Assembly: GCA_038526735.1 (NCBI GenBank)
Contig: JBCBGM010000017.1
Span: forward strand, 1 to 56,818
Origin: Rubricella sp038526735
GTDB lineage: Bacteria > Pseudomonadota > Alphaproteobacteria > Rhodobacterales > Rhodobacteraceae
Length of the DNA stretch: 56,818 bases
Direction: 5' to 3'
Positions 34,801 to 43,538 of this stretch are shown piece by piece; within the stretch, counting starts at the first letter, position 1; every line of letters starts with the position of its first letter. Below the pieces are notes generated by a model. The model did no database searches, had not been told where the DNA came from, and worked only from the letters and a program-made list of their open reading frames with translations. The position numbers and the translations under genes were made by a program.

Positions 34801-37800
34801 CCAGCTCAAGCGCCGGTGCGGTTTGGTCGATGTTGAGCGTGAGGGACGGCGCCGTCTCAGATGGCGTGCCCCATGTCGTTTCGGTCTGCACCGCAAAGCT
34901 GTGCTCACCCTCTCCGAGCGACAGTGTGGATAGGTCAAAGGACCATGTGCCTGTCTCGCCAACGGTTTGGCGACCGACCTCTTCACCATCTTGCAGCACG
35001 ACCACCACAAGCCCAGCCTCTGCCGTTCCGGTCAGAGCACTCGGGGTGGATTGGGTTGTTGTGACGCCGTTCTCGGCATTCAAACTGTCAAAGCGAAGGT
35101 TGCCTGCGGCCACGGGCGCGGGCGCCCCGTCGGGGAAGACGGCCGCAAGGGTGATCTCGCCATCCGCCGTGCCATCGAGTGCGTCGGCTGTATCGAGACG
35201 GCCGCCGAGCATCACGAACACGTCGCCGGGATGCTCGAAGTTCGGCTCATCGGTAAAGCCGCCGCTTGCAGAGATGCCAAAGTCATCAAGCCCATCGCCG
35301 TTGACGTCGCCCAAGGGGACGATCTCGAACCCCAGGTGCGCATCCGCAAACTCGCCGGTGATGTGCCAAAGGCCGTCGGCGCCCATCGTCTGGGACAGCT
35401 CAATGACGAAGTCACTTGTGCCATCGGCAGCATCAAGAGCGGTCAGCGCACCGCCACTGATGACATAGACCTCACCCGATTGCGCACCGTTCTCGCCTGA
35501 GCGATGCGCACCAAGCGCGATGTCGTCTTTGCCATCCCCGTCTACGTCTCCGATGCCGTTCAGCCACCAGCCGAGACCGTCGTTCGCATCGCCGATAAAA
35601 CCGTATTCGAACGGGGTGCTCAGGGGTTCGCCTGTGATGACTTCAGAGAGGCGCTTTCCACTGATGAGCGACACGGTGCCGGGGATCGTTGGTGTGCGCT
35701 GGGAGTCTTCCCACACCGCCAGAACATCCTCAAAACCATCGCCATCGACATCGCCTGCGGGGCGCGCGACGAGGCCATATCCTGCCACCGTAGGCTCGGC
35801 AAAAGCCCAAACGCCGTCTTCGTTTACATCCGCAGCCAGTGTCGCAAGGTTAAGGCGCGCACCGCCGGGCGATTGGCTTGCGATGAACTCCGATGTGACG
35901 ACATAGAGTGACCCCTTGGAGCCGATAAGCATCTCGCCTTTGCCGTCCCCGCTCAGGTCGCTTATCGGTGTCACAGAATAGCCCGCAATATCGCCCGCAT
36001 CGCCCTCGAAGGTGATCACGCCCGTGGGCAGAGTTTCGCCCAGAACGATGGTGCCATCGGAGGTTCCATCGGCCGCATCAGCGGCGGCGAGTTGGCTTGA
36101 AAGGGCGACGAAGACCCGCCCAGCATCGGACCCTGACACATCCGAGAAGGCGCCGCTAAAGGCGATCTCGGCATTGCCGTCGCCGTCAATGTCATCAAGG
36201 AAGGTCGCCTCGGTCCCGATCAGGTCGTTGGACACGCTCGACTCGAACACCCAGCCGCCGGTGATGTTTGCGATGTCGTCGAGCTCGATCAAACGGTCTG
36301 CGGTGGCGCCAGATTGCAGGTCAGCGTCGTTCAGCGCCGCAGAAGACAAGAGGTAGACCTTGCCGGCATTCCCCGCGCGGTCATCCACATGGTGGGCAGA
36401 GATCAGGAGGTCATTTTTGCCATCGCCATCAAAGTCTCCGTTGCCCGCAATGCCGGTTCCGGCGAAATCTCCGTTGGTCTTACCGATGAGCGCGTAGACG
36501 CCGTCTTGCTGGAACAACTCACCCAAGCTGACGCCATAGTCCTCCGCCTTGCCCAGAGTGCTGAGCGCAGCACCGGGAACGAGCACCGCGAGGCCCGGCC
36601 CAAAGGCCAGGTCATTTTCGCCGTCAAAGGGCGCCCCGGCGCGGGGAGCGCCGATCAGGAAGTCGTCGAGACCATCGCCGTCGATATCTCCGAGGGACGA
36701 CATGGAGTAGCCGAAGGTGTTGCCGGTCGCGTCACCCGTGATGCGGATCGGCGCATCAAGCTCGACGGAGATTTCGAACGTGACCTCGCGGGTTGACTGA
36801 TTGCCCGCAAGATCGGTGGCGCGGACGGTAACTGTCTTTTCGCCTTCGGTTGCGTAGGGCTGATCCAATGCGAAGCTCTGCATCTCGCCTGTGCCGTCAC
36901 CGGTATCCTGAAAGCCGCGCCCATCGCCCCAGTCGATCTCTATCTCCGCGCTATCCTCTACAAGCACATCGAGGCTTGGCTGCACCTTGCGCACGGGCTG
37001 GCCCGTCTCGGGCGCATCGGTGAGGGCGACAGTGAAGGGCTCTTCGGGAAGGAACTCGAACCTCTGCAGAAACCGATCAGAGTCGCTGAAGTCAGGAGTG
37101 CTGTAACCATAGACGGCGAAGGTGCTGTCGCCGCTGATGATGCCATGGGTGTTGGCAATCGGCGCTCCATTGCGAAACCCGTCCGGCGCTGTGTCAATGT
37201 GAGAGCTTTCCGGGCCTCGCGCTGTTCCATCCGGAGCAAAAAGGCGTGATTGGAGGCTTTGAGTTGCGGTGCCATCCGCGCGCTGGTCATTCTCAACCCA
37301 GGTGATCGCGAAGTCGCCGTTATCGCGCACGTCAACTTTTGGCTGCTGCTGAAAGCCTGCGTCCGTCGACTTGGCGCGTGTTGGCTCTGTGATCGCTGCG
37401 TCGTCGGGTGAGAAGATCTGAAAGAAGACGGTGCCTTGCTCGGAAAACGTGACATCGAAATCGAGCTGATACCACGTCAGGACAATGTTGCCGTTGTCCA
37501 ACTCTGCAAGGTCGAACCTCACTTGAGCTGAGTTTTCGGAGTTCCCAACCTCTGTGCTGTCCCCGACTTTCACGAGGTCGGAGGTGTAGCGGGTCAAAAA
37601 GACCGGCTGATCATCTGATGAGGCCCGAAGGCCCTCGATCACCGCAGCAAACCCACCGTCTGAGGTGGCCACGAGCCTTGGTTCTGTAGAGACGGTCGTG
37701 AGTGTTCCGTAGTCGAGGGCGACAGCGGCCGGGTTCGCGCCGTTTGCATCAACAACAGCGGCTTTGTCTTGGTACGCGACCACCACCCGACCATCGGTCA

Positions 37801-39724
37801 ACTGGATGGCCTCAATCTTTACGTCAGTGGGGAGTGAACTGGCGAAGGGGATTGAAAACAGCAAAACCGGGTCTGCGTTGACCTTGGTGCCGTCGGCATT
37901 GAACGCTTGGTAAAAGATGCCGCCGGGGTTCTCAGCGTCTCGGGCAAAATCAACCACCTCTCCGATGAGGGCAAACCCACCGCCCTCGAGAGCGACCACA
38001 GAGGTGACCCGGCTGTCGTCGTTTCGGATTTGAGTGAGAGGGCTTATGACCTGCCCGTTGGGGCTGTAGATCGCGGCCCATGCACCCTCGGCATCGTCCT
38101 CAGAGATCGCGCTTGTCCGCACATCGGTCACGAACAGCAGGTTCCCATTCGTGAGTTTGGTGAGAGACTGATCGCTGAGATTGGTCTCTGAGATGGTGCT
38201 GTCCAAATTAACTGGAGCACCCACAGGCGTAAGGGCGGTCGCTGGCCCGTCGCCCGGAGCCTCTGTGTCGATGGTCACGATCTGTTGGGTGGAAACCGCG
38301 TTGCCTGCGAGATCCTCGCCCGTCGCGGTGAGGGTGGTGCTGCCCTCGGGCAGAGGGCTGGCGAGGTCAATGCGCCAGTCGCCATCACCGTCAACGGTCG
38401 CGGTGCCAAGCGTGGTGTCGCCGTCTTTGAGTGTGACGGTCGTGCCCGCCTCTCCGGTGCCAAAGACCGATAGCGTGGTGTCGCTGGTCACAAAGTCGGC
38501 CAGAACACCGTGATCTTGCGAGATGGCGTCGATGGTGAGGGTGCCGTCGGGGTCAAACAGCAGCGTGTAGTCTATAAGCTCGACCGAGGTATTCCCCGCC
38601 GCATCCGTTACCGTCACCCGAATCTGCTGCGGCCCATCACCAAAAAACGGCTCGTTGATCGAGAGGGTCTGTTCAACGCCAGTGCCGGTGTAAAAGGCCG
38701 TTTCGCCGTTGTTGAGACCCCATTCAACTTTGATCGCCGCGCCATCCTCGGTGGTGGCCAGAAGCTGCGGGAATGGGTCGTTGGTGACCCCGTCGGTGTT
38801 GGAGAGCCCGGTGTCAGAGGCCGGATCAAGCCGCGCGCTCAGCGGAGGCGGCGTTGCGTCAAGCGTGATCTCCAGCGTTTTCAGCGTGGTGTTGCCGGCG
38901 CGGTCTGTTGCAAGCGCCTCAAACGTGTAGGTGCCGTCGGCGGTGTCTGGCAGGTTAAAGAAATCAGCGAAGATGAAGCTCGTTTGCGTCAGCGGGGTGA
39001 AGCTCGCCTCGCCCTCCCAGCGGTAGCTGATCGTGTCGAAGCGATCTTCGCGGTCGAACAGAATGCTGATGCGGGTGGCCGAGGTCAGCCCGTCGCTGTC
39101 GCTCACCCCGGTGTCAGTGCTGGCGCTGGCCGAGATGGTGAAATCTGGCGCGGTGGCATCGAGGATCAGCTGACCGTTGCGGGTGGAGACGTTGCCCGAA
39201 ATCTCTTCCACGGTGATCGTTATGTTGTAGGTGCCATCGGCAGCGTAGGGCGTGGGCTGTGTCAGGGTGACGGTGCCGTCGGTCGCCGTGCCCGTGGAGG
39301 GCGCATTTCCGTCGCCCCAAGACACGCTCACTTGCGCGCCAACCTCGGTTGCGACGGTCAACACGCCTTGCGGGTCGTTGGTGTTGAGGGTCGGGAAGTC
39401 TGAGCTGCCGACGACCTCTGAACCGACGTCAATCGAGGAGACAACAGGGTCTGTGAGATCAACCTCAAAGCCAAACACTGCCGTGTCAGAGCGCAGGCCC
39501 AGCTGGTTGACCGCTGTCAACTTGGCTGTGAGCTCCGCCTCGCCGAACGGGCCTTGCGCCGGCATCTGCCAAGTGCCGTCGGGGGCCACGACGGTGGTTG
39601 CGGAAACGAGGGTGTTGAACACCAGCTCAATGGTCGATCCGGGCTCTCCGGTGCCGACAAACACCAGCGCAGTTTCGTTGGTGACGGTCCCAAGATCGGT
39701 GCCGCTTGTATCCCGAATGGCCAC
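31889..39724 (-). CDS. Long intact 3' part of the giant gene (four seven-fold repeat arrays plus Ig-like modules)
   Basis: The open frame actually runs from 40282; GTG 39724 is only its first usable start (2611 codons) and there is no ribosome-binding site before it. Ig-like and WGDG modules occupy the first 500 residues. Then come: array 1 (about 37040-38220), seven segments of the type LxxLxDGxhhhhW; array 2 (about 35150-36770), seven FG-GAP/integrin-alpha repeats with D-x-D-G-D-G-x-x-D motifs; array 3 (about 33650-34800), seven segments such as SLPDGRFAVAFTG; array 4 (about 32190-33320), seven segments such as ALSDGGYVYSSE. Ig-like modules separate the arrays. The C-terminus is an Ig strand (RILEIVINTDFG) with no obvious sorting or anchor motif. 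Confidence 0.75.
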   Translation of the reverse strand: MAIRDTSGTDLGTVTNETALVFVGTGEPGSTIELVFNTLVSATTVVAPDGTWQMPAQGPFGEAELTAKLTAVNQLGLRSDTAVFGFEVDLTDPVVSSIDVGSEVVGSSDFPTLNTNDPQGVLTVATEVGAQVSVSWGDGNAPSTGTATDGTVTLTQPTPYAADGTYNITITVEEISGNVSTRNGQLILDATAPDFTISASASTDTGVSDSDGLTSATRISILFDREDRFDTISYRWEGEASFTPLTQTSFIFADFFNLPDTADGTYTFEALATDRAGNTTLKTLEITLDATPPPLSARLDPASDTGLSNTDGVTNDPFPQLLATTEDGAAIKVEWGLNNGETAFYTGTGVEQTLSINEPFFGDGPQQIRVTVTDAAGNTSVELIDYTLLFDPDGTLTIDAISQDHGVLADFVTSDTTLSVFGTGEAGTTVTLKDGDTTLGTATVDGDGDWRIDLASPLPEGSTTLTATGEDLAGNAVSTQQIVTIDTEAPGDGPATALTPVGAPVNLDSTISETNLSDQSLTKLTNGNLLFVTDVRTSAISEDDAEGAWAAIYSPNGQVISPLTQIRNDDSRVTSVVALEGGGFALIGEVVDFARDAENPGGIFYQAFNADGTKVNADPVLLFSIPFASSLPTDVKIEAIQLTDGRVVVAYQDKAAVVDANGANPAAVALDYGTLTTVSTEPRLVATSDGGFAAVIEGLRASSDDQPVFLTRYTSDLVKVGDSTEVGNSENSAQVRFDLAELDNGNIVLTWYQLDFDVTFSEQGTVFFQIFSPDDAAITEPTRAKSTDAGFQQQPKVDVRDNGDFAITWVENDQRADGTATQSLQSRLFAPDGTARGPESSHIDTAPDGFRNGAPIANTHGIISGDSTFAVYGYSTPDFSDSDRFLQRFEFLPEEPFTVALTDAPETGQPVRKVQPSLDVLVEDSAEIEIDWGDGRGFQDTGDGTGEMQSFALDQPYATEGEKTVTVRATDLAGNQSTREVTFEISVELDAPIRITGDATGNTFGYSMSSLGDIDGDGLDDFLIGAPRAGAPFDGENDLAFGPGLAVLVPGAALSTLGKAEDYGVSLGELFQQDGVYALIGKTNGDFAGTGIAGNGDFDGDGKNDLLISAHHVDDRAGNAGKVYLLSSAALNDADLQSGATADRLIELDDIANITGGWVFESSVSNDLIGTEATFLDDIDGDGNAEIAFSGAFSDVSGSDAGRVFVALSSQLAAADAADGTSDGTIVLGETLPTGVITFEGDAGDIAGYSVTPISDLSGDGKGEMLIGSKGSLYVVTSEFIASQSPGGARLNLATLAADVNEDGVWAFAEPTVAGYGLVARPAGDVDGDGFEDVLAVWEDSQRTPTIPGTVSLISGKRLSEVITGEPLSTPFEYGFIGDANDGLGWWLNGIGDVDGDGKDDIALGAHRSGENGAQSGEVYVISGGALTALDAADGTSDFVIELSQTMGADGLWHITGEFADAHLGFEIVPLGDVNGDGLDDFGISASGGFTDEPNFEHPGDVFVMLGGRLDTADALDGTADGEITLAAVFPDGAPAPVAAGNLRFDSLNAENGVTTTQSTPSALTGTAEAGLVVVVLQDGEEVGRQTVGETGTWSFDLSTLSLGEGEHSFAVQTETTWGTPSETAPSLTLNIDQTAPALELGALEKDGGNIRLDVGQEGLQAFSQLGVFPDGGFVAAWFDLAPTDMDSDGGHVTVAVFDKDNTATVLPFTANSEIAGDQSPRAVLALDDERFAVAYFDPSPNGGGNDSGLIRIQLYNRDGTTIGGSHTPFPADDDVQNDAAMVLLPDGRIGVAAATGGSASYDSVYTIFDPSDGSFTPVTREGKGQTDERWPELHLLNDGNLLTTHWNFDDSFTVFKTDITGGTDLGSANLARDLDRDWDGPNGDIAILPGDKIVMAYAKDTKLFVELRDSFDTPGTPVELTAATPLEPSDIDVASLPDGRFAVAFTGRLDGISGSTGSTFVQAFNIDGTPNGDLIRVNTDTDGRQYYPTLQPDGDDGFIVSWTDGNGASRDIQAQRLSFDGPAYATTLALSEASDSGVAGDSTTNITKPIIDGTAEPGALVRVFVDGVEVGDTTADPSGVWSFTLGGESGLSDGLYAITATAEDAAGNVSEPTDPTPIRIDTQGPTLGGQDVTASPFSAGGNVSFYDNIQRGDIEALAANVFGEHAYIIRDSFVNTSAGTTTLTERMVIKDTSGKDIVVSQFVSQTAPIGTVQVLWSSVSDGSNLTALSDGGYVYSSERFTADGGEEIVLLKLDPLGNILTEMTLDPPGFRVTNEVHEIEEMASGELLILTAEDQNGLERPVLRKVNLETQTTTELHVDLSAPFSFDVEHLRLEKLPDDSFVISLQRNGASSVFTQFLTSDGETYFGELTGRGGYTRHYDIVGDQFGNVVIMEDDGFTIDNPNYDRSFGDAPPHYLVDELTGGYDAVRLADGTIVKLATRLVNEFGDVDQFFARAFDPDGEDIVGFADSFAEGFRSNLAEGHIASGGLDTFAIAHGVDTWMVTLDRSEEISLHPDTLLFDTPLPEPVTNDTTPTIQFVAEPGAELWIDWDFVGVLDLEYVGEGTGALQELTYTEGYPGDNSFTTIALRAIDDAGNETTRILEIVINTDFG

Positions 39725-39753
39725 GTTGCTTGGGGCGGCGGGCCCGCTACGAT

Positions 39754-42471
39754 CTAGCGTAAGTGGGTTTCCGCTGCTGCTCTGGTTACCAGCGGCATCA
39801 ACAGCGCGGATCGTGACGACCTTTGGCCCGTCATCGACATAGTCCGTCGGTTTGGTGATAATCTTCGTGATGCCAGCCGCGCCCTCGAAGCTCTGAGCAA
39901 ACCCGTTCCCATCCCCCCAATCGACCTCATAGGTCGTGCCGAACTCGATGAGCAGTGAAAACGAAGGTGTTGCGTCTGCCGTAAAGCGAGTCGGGCCAAT
40001 GATGACAGAGTCGCGGAAATCTGGGTTGATCGGAGACGCGGTCGTGTCGATCTGGAAGTTGAAGGCCGCATCGCCAGAGCTGCGGCCCAGCGCATCGATG
40101 CTGCGCGCGCCAAAGGTGTAGTCGCCTTGAGTGGCGGCCGCATCGCCCAGCGCAAAGCTCCACTCACCCGTCTCGGAGGCGGTGGTGCGCCCAACCTCCT
40201 CACCGCCGATGCCGCGTGCGAGAATGAGAACGGTGGTGCCCGGCTCCGCGGTGCCCGTGATCGTGGGCGAGAGGAGGTTGGTAGCCCATCACCCACAGCG
40301 CCACTGTCGCTGGCCGTGGCCAGCCTCAGGTTTGTGGGCGCATCGGGTGGCGTTGTATCCACGGTGAAATTGATCGACTGGAAGGAGGCGTTGCCCGCCA
40401 CATCCTGAACCCGCACCACCACATGCTTATCACCGTCGGTGGTGTAGCTGGTGGGTTTGGTGACAGTCACGGGCGCGCCCTGCGCCACCCCCATCGGGAT
40501 CTGCCCTGCCCCATCTCCCCAATCAACAAAGAGAAACGCCCCAGTCTCCGCCGCGACGTGCAGCGTCGGGCGGTCAGAGCCAATGGTTTCCCCTTCGGTG
40601 ATCGCATTGAGCACGGGCGTTGGGGTTTGGGTATCGAGCGTCAGTGTAAAGGGGGCAGAGGGCGCAGACTCGTTGCCCACATTGTCGGACGCTGTCGCGG
40701 TAAAGCTGTAGGCCCCATCCGGTCGGTCAAAACTGGGGAAGGCCAGCTGCCAGCTTCCGCTAGCGTCGGCCTGCACGGTGCCAAGAGTGGCTGTACCCTC
40801 TTTGACGACAACGCTTGTGCCGGGCTCTGCAAGGCCGAAAAGCGTGAAGGTCTTGGAGTTCGTGATCCCGTCACCAAAGGTGCCTGTGTCATTGTCGATC
40901 TGGGTGATCTGGGGTGCGGTGGGTGGCGTGCCGTCGAACGTATACTGCACTGTCCTGTCGGTGGTGTTCCCAGCCGGATCGGCGATGCGCACGGTGATCG
41001 TGAAAATGCCGTCCGCAGGATAGCCGCCCGACTTTTCAATCTGCCGCGCGGTAGAGATACCGTTCGCGGGCACAGGAGCGGTGAAACCTTCACCGTCACC
41101 CCAATCGACGCTGATCGTGCTCCCGGTCTCTGCGAGGATGTTGAGCACAGGTGTTTCGTCAGACGAGCCAAAAGGCCCCGTCTCGATGATCGCAAACCCC
41201 TCGGGCGGGGTGCGGTCAGTCGTGACGGCAAGAGGCGCGCTCAGGCCGCTGGCGTTGCCGAAAGCATCCGTCGCGCGGGCCTGGAACGTGAGTGTTGTGT
41301 CAACGGTTGCCTGCTGGATGCCCGCAACCTCAAAACGCCCGTCTGCCCCCACCGTGCCGCGACCAACAACGGTGTTGTTTGAGACAATCTCGATGCTTGA
41401 GAGCGGCTCACCGGTGCCGAAGATCGTGATTTCGCTGGCAGAGGTGACCTGATCGCCAGCTGTGCCCGTGTCAGGGCTGAAGCCACCGATCTGAGGGGTC
41501 TCGGGCGCTGTCGTGTCGAGGTCGAAGGTGAGCGTGCGGTTGACCACATGCCCGGCGCCCTCGGAAATGCGCAGCTGCACGGTTTTGCTGCCGTCGGTGG
41601 CATAGGCCTCTGACTTTTCGATCGATTGGAGGGCGCCAATGGCCTCTCCGAAAGCCCGAAACCCGTTGCCGTCGCCCCAATCAATCTCGACCGTCGCCCC
41701 CGCATCCGCTGAGAACTGGACGCTGGGTTGCGGGTCTGCGCTGCGCGTCGCATCCCGGTCAACGCGGGAGCGTTCGGCGAGGGCGACCAAGGCAACGGTC
41801 AGGCTGCTATCCACGGTCACGCTTTGAGCGGCTGAGAGGTCAGACGTGTTCCCAACCCCGTCGCGCGCACGTGCGGTGAGGTTTGTCGTGCCTTCCGGAA
41901 GCGGCGATGCTTGCAGGTCAACGCGCCACACGCCGTCGGCCCCGGCTATAACGTCACCAATAGCCGCCCCATCGGCAAAGAGCGTCACAGTGCTGCCCGG
42001 CTCAGCGGTGCCCTCTACGATCACGGCGGCGTTTGCGGTGATGAAGTCGCCCTCAACCCCAGTGTCATCGAGAATGCGCGTGATCGCCGGGGGCGCGGGC
42101 GGTGTCGTGTCGAGCGTCAGTTCAGCGGAGTTTTCAGCGCTGTTCCCGGCGGCATCGGTCACTTTGAGCACAACGGTATAGCTGCCATCGCTCGCATAAG
42201 GCGTTGGGGGCGTGAGGATTTGTTGCAGGCCCGTTGCAGTGCCTGCGGCGACAAACCCCTCGCCCGTGCCCCAGTCCACCTCGATCTCTGCACCGACTTC
42301 CGCCTTGAAAGACAGCTCCGGCGCGGTGTTTTGCCCGGCACCCTCGCCAAAGCCGTGAAACTTGAGCGAGACACTGGTGTCTTTGGTCAGGCGCACGACG
42401 ATGGTTTCGCTCGCAGAGCCGTCGAGGCTTGTGACCTCCAGACGCTCAACCAGCGTGTCGCCCTCGTCCAA
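39754..42471 (-). CDS. Ig-array fragment of the giant gene
   Basis: Frame that continues directly after the TGA (first coding-like residues SYELDADKRAFKRLDEGD just before 42471). It holds alternating modules: a DWGDG-type domain (VDWGTGEGF, IDWGDGNGF, VDWGDGEGF, VDWGDGAGQ) and an Ig-like domain with the G-T-(A/G)-E-P-G-S-x-V core, each about 95 residues. After GAVGDGL (base 40283) the frame is shifted and the last 175 or so residues, rich in Arg, Ser and Pro, are not real. The true sequence resumes one frame over with TNLLSPTITGTAEPG and joins the next fragment. Confidence 0.75.
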   Translation of the reverse strand: MDEGDTLVERLEVTSLDGSASETIVVRLTKDTSVSLKFHGFGEGAGQNTAPELSFKAEVGAEIEVDWGTGEGFVAAGTATGLQQILTPPTPYASDGSYTVVLKVTDAAGNSAENSAELTLDTTPPAPPAITRILDDTGVEGDFITANAAVIVEGTAEPGSTVTLFADGAAIGDVIAGADGVWRVDLQASPLPEGTTNLTARARDGVGNTSDLSAAQSVTVDSSLTVALVALAERSRVDRDATRSADPQPSVQFSADAGATVEIDWGDGNGFRAFGEAIGALQSIEKSEAYATDGSKTVQLRISEGAGHVVNRTLTFDLDTTAPETPQIGGFSPDTGTAGDQVTSASEITIFGTGEPLSSIEIVSNNTVVGRGTVGADGRFEVAGIQQATVDTTLTFQARATDAFGNASGLSAPLAVTTDRTPPEGFAIIETGPFGSSDETPVLNILAETGSTISVDWGDGEGFTAPVPANGISTARQIEKSGGYPADGIFTITVRIADPAGNTTDRTVQYTFDGTPPTAPQITQIDNDTGTFGDGITNSKTFTLFGLAEPGTSVVVKEGTATLGTVQADASGSWQLAFPSFDRPDGAYSFTATASDNVGNESAPSAPFTLTLDTQTPTPVLNAITEGETIGSDRPTLHVAAETGAFLFVDWGDGAGQIPMGVAQGAPVTVTKPTSYTTDGDKHVVVRVQDVAGNASFQSINFTVDTTPPDAPTNLRLATASDSGAVGDGLPTSSRPRSRAPRSRAPPFSFSHAASAVRRLGAPPPPRRVSGALRWAMRPPLKATTPLARAASMRWAAALAMRPSTSRSTRPRLRSTQISATLSSLARLALRQTQHLRFHCSSSSARPMRSIGGMGTGLLRASRARLASRRLSPNRRTMSMTGQRSSRSALLMPLVTRAAAETHLR

Positions 42472-42510
42472 CCGTTTGAACGCGCGTTTGTCAGCGTCGA
42501 GCTCATAGCT

Positions 42511-42786
42511 TCAGTCGCCGGTGTTGCGGTTGAACGTGAACGCGCCCGCCTTGCCCGACAGGTCTGCGCGGGACACGCGCGCGAAACGGTCTTGGTCGCG
42601 GTCTGGGTCGTCGAGGATGATCTGCCCTTCGATCAGGGCAGCATCTGACAGGGTCTCTTCAAAGCGGGTTTGGCCGGTGAGTTCAGCGTCATCATCGCGA
42701 CCACGGATCTCCACCGTGATCGTTGTCTCAGTCGTGCCGCCGAGGTCTTGCACCACGAGCGTCTCTTCAACCCGCTCACCGCTCAC
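42511..42786 (-). CDS. VCBS-domain fragment of the giant gene
   Basis: Open frame between lesions 2 and 3. The coding-like sequence really runs from 42999 (ISGRTERNTREDARGAVSG) through to the TGA at 42511-42513; 42786 is just the first in-frame GTG. It contains the VCBS-type strands GERVEETLVVQDLGGTTET and an EIRGRDDDAELTG segment, and breaks off at FNRNTGD where a Trp is expected. It is not likely to be translated on its own. Confidence 0.65.
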   Translation of the reverse strand: MSGERVEETLVVQDLGGTTETTITVEIRGRDDDAELTGQTRFEETLSDAALIEGQIILDDPDRDQDRFARVSRADLSGKAGAFTFNRNTGD

Positions 42787-42875
42787 AAGTGCCTGGGTCG
42801 CCGCGAGGCTGTTGTCGATTTGATAGGACCAGCGGCCCGAGGTCTCATCGAAAACAAAGCTGCCGAAATCTCCCG

Positions 42876-43538
42876 TTAGATCAGTGGGATCGACGGCCGT
42901 GAAACTTGTCGTCGAACCGTCCTCAAAGGTGGCGGTGAGTTGGCCAGAGACTGCGCCCCGCGCATCTTCGCGCGTGTTGCGCTCTGTGCGGCCTGAAATT
43001 TAGGGGATCGTGTTGGGCAGGATAAAATCGATGTTCTGAAGATCGCTAAGATTGAGCCCCTTGAACTGAAGAACCGCCCGTCGCCAAAATCAATCTCGAG
43101 CCGTTTCTTGACGACAGAGGCGTTGGCGAGGGCCGTTGCGACCTCTTCGAGCGTCAGATCTAGGCCCCGGAGATCGACCTTGTCGGCGCCGATCTCAAAA
43201 TCCTCGATCCGGTCTTTGCCGATGCTCAGTGCGAAAATGTCAGCGCCGGAGCCACCCGTCATCCGGTCATTGCCGGTGCCGCCATCGATAAAATCGTCGC
43301 CCGCGTCGCCAAACAGCCGGTCATTGCCGCGGCCGCCGTCGATCTGATCATTCCCTTGGTCGCCCTTGATGCGATCTTTGCCGCTGCCGCCCTCGATCAC
43401 GTCGTTGCCGCGCTTGCCAGAGAGCGTGTCATTGCCGCCATTGCCAGAGAAGCGGTCATCATCGGGTGTGCCGTCGTAGGTGTCGGCACGATTGCGCCCG
43501 TTAAAGATGGCGCCAACAGACTTACGTGAGGGGGGCAT
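42876..43538 (-). CDS. N-terminal RTX fragment of the giant gene
   Basis: Starts MPPSRKSVGAIFNGRNRADT and continues with about nine hemolysin-type nonapeptide repeats of the G-G-x-G-(N/D)-D-x form (GNGGNDTLSG, GGRGNDRLFGDAGDDFIDGG and others) and the usual cap ending in LEIDFGDG. Residues after about 154 (from base 43077 down) are out of frame and meaningless; in the other frame the cap reads VLQFKGLNLSDLQNIDFIL, as RTX caps do, up to a TAA at 43000-43002. No signal peptide is seen. Confidence 0.7.
   Translation of the reverse strand: MPPSRKSVGAIFNGRNRADTYDGTPDDDRFSGNGGNDTLSGKRGNDVIEGGSGKDRIKGDQGNDQIDGGRGNDRLFGDAGDDFIDGGTGNDRMTGGSGADIFALSIGKDRIEDFEIGADKVDLRGLDLTLEEVATALANASVVKKRLEIDFGDGRFFSSRGSILAIFRTSILSCPTRSPKFQAAQSATRAKMRGAQSLANSPPPLRTVRRQVSRPSIPLI

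Larger units (their letters stand above)
31889..43538 (-). pseudogene. Giant RTX/VCBS/Ig-like/beta-propeller surface protein gene, broken by two frameshifts and two stop codons
   Basis: Read as one gene from ATG 43538 (GGAG upstream) to the stop at 31889, this would encode about 3883 residues; 11650 bases plus two lost bases is exactly 3884 codons. Order: N-terminal RTX calcium repeats, a VCBS domain, an array of two alternating Ig-like modules, and four seven-fold repeat arrays. Lesions, 5' to 3': (1) a one-base loss near 43075-43077; (2) TAA at 43000-43002; (3) TGA at 42511-42513, where homologues have Trp (TGD-W-SYELD); (4) a one-base loss at 40282-40283. Protein-like sequence continues in the correct frame after each lesion. 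It could be a true pseudogene or a sequencing/assembly problem. Confidence 0.85.

Noticed and set aside
38510..39403. A 297-codon plus-strand frame inside the giant gene, and a similar one at 40423-41382
   Set aside because: Arg/Gly-rich translations antisense to Ig-like modules, without family features.
39754..40282. The last 175 or so residues of the Ig-array fragment as a real C-terminus
   Set aside because: They are Arg/Ser/Pro-rich and out of frame; the other frame gives continuous Ig-like sequence joining the next fragment.
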